Source of the DNA: Funneliformis mosseae
Taxonomy: Eukaryota > Glomeromycota > Glomeromycetes > Glomerales > Glomeraceae
Reading direction: 5' to 3'
NCBI GenBank assembly: GCA_910592005.1
Contig: CAJVPP010002908.1
Span: 1 to 13,179 of the forward strand
Length of the DNA stretch: 13,179 nt
A program made the position numbers and the translations under genes. The notes beneath the pieces were generated by a model, which did not search any database, had not been told where the DNA came from, and saw only the letters and a program-made list of their open reading frames with translations. Shown piece after piece: positions 6,930-13,179 of this stretch. Each line of letters opens with the position of its first letter. Position 1 is the stretch's first letter.

Positions 6930-7804
6930 GTGATAACTATAATGATGAAATGGTACCAGAGGTATGAAGTAGTGAGAGGATCGATTATTCCTTTTTCAAG
7001 ATAGACCGAGCCCAAAATGCATATCCACGGGCCAGCCAGAGCAATTATTATCGATGGACAATTGCGAAAAAACCTAAACTTTTCTTGGGCCCAACGCCGA
7101 ACATACGACAATGATCCTTGTATTGTAGGATCACAAAGTCCAGTTCCGATCTCATTTTTTATTTCAAGCAGAAATAATAATGCAGATTCGTGAAACGATT
7201 CAACAGGTTCCGTTACAACACCATCGCTACAAGTTTTGTCTTTATTACTGATTTTCTCTATAGGCCAAATAATCTTTCTCAGATGTTTTTCAAAACAATC
7301 AAGACGATCATCCTCAGTATCATAACCTTTTGACATATCTTGAATAAGAGGATCAACCATTTTCAATACCTCTTTTGAAATAGGCAAATCTTCGTTTCTA
7401 AAGTCAGTAACGAACTTATTGAATACCTTATTGTAAAAAAATACAGGTGGTCCCAAGCACTTGTAAGGGCGATGATTTAGAATAGCTGAATAGGTGTTCT
7501 GGACTTCATTGAAAAATACTGAATGGCGTGCAGATACTGATGGTGGTTTCATGTTCAATATCTCTTGGATATTCTCATCTTGAACATTGTTATGATTTTG
7601 AGTGTTAAGGTTTAGGCTAGAAAGTTGACGACCATCAAGCTGTTGTTGTTGTTTCAGTGTCTCCACCTGCTTTCTTAAGTCTGCTACCTCTTGTTCTAAT
7701 TCACTTATTTTCTTTTTTTCTTTCTTCTTTTTTGATGGTGGTTCGTTTTCTTTACCTTCACTCTGCGTCCTTTTTAAACGGTTCTAGAATAAAGTATATA
7801 GCAT

Positions 7805-8777
7805 AAAGCTTGTGAGTAAGATTCTTAATTGTAAGGACTAGGAAGGAACATAGCTCCGAAATCGGCAGACCTAGTCAAAGAATTATGTGCACGTCGCATC
7901 GATGTAGTCCAGACACTCTTCTCCCTCACACTAGCAGAGCAAGGTGTAGCACAATTTTTATAGAGAAAAATGTGCATGTCGTGGCGTACATGTAAAATTG
8001 AGTCACATCCAAAAAAAAAAATCATGCCCATTATATATTAATAAGTGCCATTACATCAGAGACGTTTCATTTGAGGCACAGCACGTGTTCGGGTTACATC
8101 AACCAATAAAATTCGCGAAAAATCTATTATTCAGTGATGTGATGATCATAACCAACGCGCCTTTTTGGAATCACATGATGATCACGATATTTTTAATATA
8201 TCGACGTTTATAACAATAAAGAATGAGGTTTTTTTTAATTAGACAATAAAAATTATATACAATCTTCATATGTTAATAAGAGACAAGCCATATCGATCAT
8301 GCGAAATGTCACCTGATCTGCATTTAATAATTACGATATGATAATTAACAGTATATTATGTATATGTGTATTAAGAAAAATGAAACAACAATCTCTAATA
8401 ATATATCATCAAAAGTTTTCTTTAAACTCTCCTTTTATTTACTTTAAAAGATTCTTTGAAAAAAAACTCTTTTATATATAGTTTTTATAAATGCCTTTTG
8501 TAAGTAATAAAATTTAACTTTATGTTAGAGATGTTTAATAACCTTTTGAATTTTTGACCTTTTTTTATATATATCGAATTCTTTTCTAAAGTTATTTTTA
8601 GTATTCAAAACATTTAAAATTAATTTTATATAAAAATAAAATGTTTTTATTAAAATTTAATAAAAATTATAATTATATTGATAAAAATATTTAAAATGAA
8701 TGAAAAGTCAATTTGTAAAATTCTTTATTTAATATTTAACGTTAATGTAAAAATTAATAAATTCAAAAAAAAATTTT
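7805..8777. other. Non-coding A+T-rich stretch between the kinase-like gene and the next pseudogene
   Basis: The part nearest the kinase-like gene (7805-8030) is less A+T-rich and could hold its promoter or a 5' exon: a minus-strand reading from ATG 7899 gives MRRAHNSLTRSADFGAMF but I cannot join it to the next exon in phase. From about 8210 to 8777 the sequence is nearly pure A/T with frequent homopolymers and stops in all frames. I see no gene or transposon ends there apart from a TTAACGTTAA palindrome at 8736-8745. Confidence 0.6.
7955..7962 (-). promoter_or_regulatory. Possible TATA box upstream of the kinase-like gene
   Basis: TATAAAAA on the minus strand, about 56 bases before ATG 7899 and about 150 before ATG 7804. 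It lies in a relatively G+C-rich patch, where such a motif is less expected by chance than in the surrounding DNA. Evidence is consensus and position only. Confidence 0.35.
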
Positions 8778-11700
8778 TTACGTGACTTTACATTCTTGCA
8801 TATTTCCATGACACTGCTCATTTACTACCTCAGTTTCCTGAAACTTTTGTCATTTTCTTGAATATGTAATTGAATCAGTAGAATTAACTTTTATTTTTTT
8901 CTCTTGCTTTTTCTTTTGTTGAGCAATAGTATTAGTTTCTATATTGTGTTTTCGCCATCCAATTGTAATTCTAGTTTTTGATTTTTCAATATCTTGTTTA
9001 TAAATGTCATGTAATCTTTCTTTTCCAATATCATAACATTCAAAAAGTCTTTTAAACTCCTATTCATTATTTTGCGAAGTTCCTTTAAATAAATCATGAT
9101 CAGATGAATTTTGATAAATAAAAGCTGCATATAATTCATCTACTAATTTCTACATTGCTTCTTTCCTTGATTTCATATTACGATCATTTTGTACGAGAAG
9201 TGTATCACCAACATATTCGCTTAACAATAAGTTAATTCTTTCTCGTTCAGATTGAATAGAAAAAATTCTTGATTTTAAATCTTCTTGATTTTCTAAAACC
9301 CTTCCAATATTTTGTTTAATATATTTTACTTCAAAAGATTCGAATGCTTCGTTAAATGCGAAAAAATGCCCAGGACGAGTCAAATTAACTGAACATACGT
9401 GATCTAAAAGTATTTTTAAACTACCATTACTTTTAACATAAGAAAGAAAGTGAGTTGTAGATTGAGCATAATTGCTTCTTCCAACAATTGGAAAAAGTGG
9501 CATAAATGCTACCAAATTTTCTATTTGTATATCATGGTTACTGAACCTAATTCCCAGTTTGTATTCAATTCAAAATCCCGTCCAGTAAAAATAAAGATAC
9601 CAGACTTTTAAAACATTATTTTGCCTATAAAAAATATCTTGCATTGTTATATTTTTATTTTTAACATACAGAGTAATAGCAATTCCAACTGCCACTCAAA
9701 TTAATTCTAATATACGATAAGTAGCTGGATAGTCGACTACCTTTTCTAATTTATCAAAATAAGAAACTCCGAGAACTGCTGCAAGTTTAAAAATCCCATA
9801 ACCAGAAAAAATTGCAATTAAAGTTGTACACATACTTTTATTAGTATGCCATGCTCCAAGTAAAGGTCATATTTCTGGATGAGTTTCATGTAAAGAAATA
9901 AGTCATCGAAATATAGCCTCATCTGCAGCAAGATCAATATGACCTAAACTATCTATGCCTACATCATTAAAGTACATTTTTGCTGCATTGTAAACATTTT
10001 CATTATTGCAGGGATTATCACCCGGTTCTAATATTACAACATTTGGTGATGGTATATTGCATCCCATATCAGTAATTTTTCTGAGTTCTGTATGCATATT
10101 GGTAACATCAAAATTTCTGTTATGACCTTCTATAAGAAGGTAAAATATTTTTTCAAATTGCTGAAGCTGATCTTTTATAAAAGAGGAGATGCCCACTTGG
10201 AATTCAAAATTTGTATTACTATCTGTTTTTTGAAACAATTTCTGATAAAGGTTTTGGCAAAGTAAATTGAAAAACCATCCTTAGTATTGCATGTGCTGTT
10301 CGTCGAACTACATCAAAAATATTGTCATAACAAAATGTTTTCTCCTTAAAGTCAATATTGTCTATAACACATACATTCCATATATTATCACTACGTAAAA
10401 TCCTTTAATTAGAATTATTTTCCAATCGTCTTTCTTTTTCTAATTGCTTTTCATAATGTGCTGTATAAGAAACCACATTAGTCATGTATAAAATAGCATA
10501 TAAAGTTGAATGTAACTGTGACTTTTGGCATAAACTACTCATAACATGTGTCAACCAAATATTAATTCCGGGAAATGTTACTGTAAGTATAACAGAAATT
10601 ATAAAAGCCGAAATCTTAACTGCTCATGTGTTATCAAATTCTTTATATTCTTGTTTTCGTTGCTTTTGTTTTTTTTTTATAACTTTCTACTTGTTATATT
10701 GGATAAGCGTTAAGAATCCTTCAAAGATTTTATGCATTACATTTGGAAAACCACTCTGATATTCATCAAATATTAAAGATGATTCAAGTTTTTTTTTTTT
10801 TCCTTTATTTCAAAACGAGATCTTCAGATTACTAATCCAAGCGCTTCTCCAAACTCATTAGGATGTTTTATAATTAAATCATAATATCGTTCTACATTAC
10901 ATAATTTTTTAATGTTTACTTTTTTTAATCGTAAAGCCATCTTTATTACCATATAGCTGGGAACTTGTCTTTTTTGTAGCAATGTCTGAGATTCATCAAG
11001 TTTACATTCCTTTGAAACTTCTGCTTTTCTTTCAAAAAAATTAACAATGGTTTTCGAAAGTTCCTTAAGTAAAATATCTTTAGTTAATTGGTCTGAATTG
11101 GTTGTTATATCTTGCACCCATTTACTAATGAGATCTAGTGATTTGGAAGTATCATTTTTATGATACTCATTACAGGTAAAAGATTTTGCTCCTCTGTCTT
11201 TTCGCTGAAAAAAATAACATTCTTCAATTTCAAAACAAGATGAACAAACGTATCGAGATCAGGTTGTACAGTTTAAAATTTGACAAAGTTTATTTTTTAT
11301 AAATACTGGACATTCTTTTAAATCAGAGCATGGAACTTGCATATTACGTCCTATAACCTTCCAGGAATGATGTTTACAACTATCTCTACTAACAAAATAC
11401 TTATTATTGCCACAAAAAAGACATCGATGTAGGTGTATCCAGCTCTTATTAATAGAAACAGTGCCTTTTAAGCCACGTTTATGAGCGCCATCCTGATCCC
11501 AATTAAAATGAGATGAACACACTTCAAGTAAATGTAAAGACTCTTGCCCATTCGCATTGACACATGTTTCTACTGTATTATAATTTAATTCCCATACTCC
11601 CATTAATTGTTTGATTAGACAATATGCATTATTTGTACATCGCTGTATTATACCATCAACAATGTCAATAATTACACATTGATTTTCCATATTTCCACCA

Positions 11701-12098
11701 TTACCATTTAACTCATAATCAGTGTTTTCATTATCATCCGCTGATGAGGTCCAAATTGATTCTACCTCTGATTGTATATTAATGTCAGATCCAAACCAAT
11801 CCATATGTACTTCTTCTTTTTCAGAATCGGTAACCATTGAAGTTGCATATTCCTTTGCATAATTCATTGCAAATTCGTCAAGGCAAAAGTCATGTGTTTC
11901 GTGATTATCATTGTTTTCAGTTGTATTAGTGGTAGGAGTTTCTGGGCAGTTAGAAAAAGTGTCTGCGTTGCTATACTCTCCATCATCCAGAATCTCGTAC
12001 TTCTTGTCAGGGTCGTTAAACTTAACATCAGTTTTATCAACATCTTTTTCCTTAAAAATTTGGGATGATTTTTCAGGATTGGCAATTACATAATTCAT
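8778..12098 (-). pseudogene. Large Cys/His-rich protein of an AM-fungal repeat family, decayed; possibly transposase-like
   Basis: ATG 12098 opens a mostly continuous reading to the stop 8780-8778. Residues ~1-150 are acidic and low-complexity. Residues ~150-300 are Cys/His-rich: FNWDQDGAHKRGLKGTVSIN, HRCLFCGNNKYFVSRDSCKH, CPVFIKNKLCQ and CSSCFEIEECYFFQR, a pattern suggesting zinc binding. The frame shifts at a 13-T run (10789-10801) and back near 10245. The C-terminal half reads FEGFLTLIQY, FPGINIWLTHVMSSLCQKSQ, IWNVCVIDNIDFKEKTF, ILEPGDNPCNNENVY, HIDLAADEAIFR, PLLGAWHTNKSMCTTLIAIF, VVDYPATYRILELI, GRSNYAQSTTHFLSYVKS and GHFFAFNEAFESFEVKYIKQ, then a charged, Lys-rich tail. About ten in-frame stops exist, many at expected Trp codons (EI*PLL, LI*VAV, LVI*RS). 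I recall near-identical blocks in many Rhizophagus hypothetical proteins, perhaps DUF6589; high copy number and conserved Asp/Glu suggest a mobile-element protein, but this is inference. GTAAGT at 12226-12221 could be a 5'-UTR splice donor. Confidence 0.7.
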
Positions 12099-13179
12099 TT
12101 TTTTGTGAATATTGTATATTGAGTATCTTTAGAAATAATATATTTAATGAAGATAAGTATTAAAGGCATGATAAAGGTAATATTTCTATTATCTATACTT
12201 ACTATATAATTAACAATAATACTTACGGCGTTAAATAGGACACACGTAAACTTGTAAGTTGAAAAAAACTTTGGTAAGAGTATTGTTTGTATTAAATGTA
12301 ACTTCAAAATTTTTATTCTAAAGTTGGTTGTGAATTATCGTTATTTATTTTTGACAAATAATTTGTTAACGTTAACGTTAAAATTTCTTTTTATATCATT
12401 AAATGAATTTTATGCATTGGCGGTAAATAATTTGTTTATATTTACATAAAAAAGGTAATAGATATCAATATCGATATATTATGAATAATATATTTGACAA
12501 TGTGAAAAAAAAAAAAAAAAAATAACGAAAAATAACGAAAATTTAGCATATATATTATATAAGCCACTTAGGTTGAGATGGACTAAGTTATAGTGGTCCT
12601 TTAAACGTATAGTTTTAACAAGCACAAACTACGTGACAAAGCCTTCTGTTTTAGTTATTATAATTCACAAAAAAAGATTGTTTATGAAAAAGAAATGTAG
12701 ATTTGAACCAGAAAAATGGTTCTCTGTAAATATAAAAATGTAAAAATCGAAGGCGTCAATCCTTATAGTAAATGCAGTTATCCCCATCAATGGGAGACAT
12801 ATCACGTGATCGATATTATACTATGGGTATGAAAAAATTTGTTAGTAACCAAAATTATCTTGTAAAATGTTCAAGTTTAATAACAAAATAAATACAGCTT
12901 TATAGTAATATTACATACCTAAATATCTATCAAAAAGCGTTAAACTGTTATTTAGTAAATATTACTATATCTGCGAAGTTGTCATGTTACTCAGATTTTA
13001 AAAATAGAAGATGGGTTTGAAGTGATATTTACTACTATTTTTTTTCGAATTTGAGTTGAAAAAATTTTTTGATCTTCTAACCAATATTTCTTTTTTGATA
13101 TCCTTAATTATTTTCTTTTCTATTATACTTAGTAAATCTTAAATCAATTATTAGTCATAAAAATCTTTAAAAGATTCAA
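12099..13179. other. A+T-rich flank without a recognisable gene
   Basis: No reading frame of note and no transposon ends that I can pair. Small features are a 16-bp palindrome of GTTAAC type at 12366-12381, an 18-A homopolymer at 12505-12522 followed by two copies of AATAACGAAA, and a palindromic ATCACGTGAT near 12800. The part near 12100-12300 would be the upstream region of the large pseudogene. Confidence 0.6.
12366..12381. repeat. 16-bp palindrome TTAACGTTAACGTTAA
   Basis: Exact self-complementary tandem of the GTTAAC/TTAACG unit, about 270 bases upstream of the large pseudogene's start. A shorter version, TTAACGTTAA, lies at 8736-8745 just past the other end of that gene. Whether the two are paired element ends is unproven. 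Confidence 0.8.

Larger units (their letters stand above)
3539..7804 (-). pseudogene. Kinase-like gene in five pieces, split by four DNA transposons
   Basis: Coding pieces, 5' to 3' on the minus strand: 7804-6930, 6787-6556, 6403-6223, 6028-5936 and 3738-3539. Piece 1 has a Lys-rich NLS-like stretch (KKKKEKKK), a Leu-heptad/Gln-rich segment, then a conserved region (GSLSYVRRWAQEKFRFFRNC, GPWICILGSVYLEKGIIDPL). Piece 2 has RRITRLFEALLHAFNYLKNY and FIWRATTDEQ. Piece 3 has CKIVVKL (candidate ATP-binding Lys 6382-6380), NGFAPKLLY and a hinge-like VMELIEGVPL. Piece 4 has the catalytic-loop-like NLVFGDLCSMNI (Asp 5959-5957, Asn 5944-5942). Piece 5 has the DFG-region equivalent FKFDCCKKY (expected first Asp is Lys) and ends SHDLYWLGIQYFRKR-stop. 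Extra lesions are frameshifts near 6970 and 6308 and a stop in piece 5. The start is uncertain: ATG 7804 needs a TAG at about 7786 read through (CAG to TAG), or an upstream exon joins at TTCTAG. I recall this architecture from AM-fungal and basidiomycete kinase-like/Crinkler-type proteins; substrate unknown. Confidence 0.75.

Noticed and set aside
6770..7666. A separate 298-residue protein starting at 7666
   Set aside because: The first codon is GTG and the frame continues upstream to at least 7786; its last ~50 residues are translated from a hAT-type MITE. It is part of the kinase-like pseudogene.
10484..10759. Plus-strand 91-residue reading frame, partly hydrophobic
   Set aside because: It is antisense to the conserved part of the large minus-strand pseudogene; the apparent membrane segment comes from A+T-rich composition.
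3..12098. TGA read as Trp (alternative or mitochondrial code)
   Set aside because: Many TGA codons sit at expected Trp positions, but TAG and TAA also interrupt the same genes and frameshifts are frequent; nuclear transposons dominate. Decay explains all of it.
11911..12307. Small frames around and upstream of ATG 12098
   Set aside because: Those inside the gene are shadows of the acidic N-terminal region; the upstream 70-residue minus frame is Ile/Phe/Lys-rich as expected from A+T-rich DNA.
12680..12780. Possible tRNA or small RNA (AGATTTGAACC..GGTTCTCTG)
   Set aside because: I could not build an acceptor, D, anticodon and T-arm set; the match is limited to a short imperfect hairpin.

Overview
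The window is strongly A+T-rich eukaryotic DNA. Its content is best explained by a transposon-laden fungal nuclear genome, most likely an arbuscular-mycorrhizal fungus (Glomeromycota, Rhizophagus-like). The protein remnants (Gag/protease, pogo-type transposase, a kinase-like protein ending in a HDLYWL motif, and a large Cys/His-rich protein) resemble families I recall as high-copy in those fungi. This assignment is from memory, not from a search. I see no intact, uninterrupted gene anywhere: every coding region carries stops, frameshifts or insertions.

Layout. (1) 1-343: right end of a Tc1/mariner element with a broken transposase C-terminus and its terminal inverted repeat, ending at a TA. 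(2) 346-3462, minus strand: the 5' part of a Ty3/gypsy-like LTR retrotransposon (LTR, primer binding site, gag, start of protease). The Tc1 element sits inside its protease, so the rest of pol lies outside the window. (3) 3539-7804, minus strand: one host-type kinase-like gene broken into five pieces by four DNA transposons: a 2.2-kb pogo/Tigger element (3739-5935), a 194-bp TA-flanked MITE (6029-6222), and two short hAT-type MITEs with 8-bp target duplications (6404-6555 and 6788-6929). Removing each insert with one copy of its target duplication rejoins kinase-like sequence across the junction. The TA and 6404-6555 joins are directly in frame, while the 6788-6929 join is in the frame used downstream of an older frameshift. 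(4) 7805-8777: non-coding, with a possible promoter. (5) 8778-12098, minus strand: a decayed copy of a roughly 1,100-codon protein with a Cys/His-rich N-terminal half and a conserved C-terminal half that could be transposase-like. I cannot name it with certainty. (6) 12099-13179: A+T-rich DNA without a recognisable gene.

The most informative result is the reconstruction of region 3: a single gene that served repeatedly as an insertion target, plus a retrotransposon landing just past its stop codon. A second theme is that most premature stops, in unrelated pseudogenes, can be explained by C-to-T (or G-to-A) transitions at expected Trp, Gln or Arg codons. That suggests decay by deamination of methylated cytosine or a RIP-like process.
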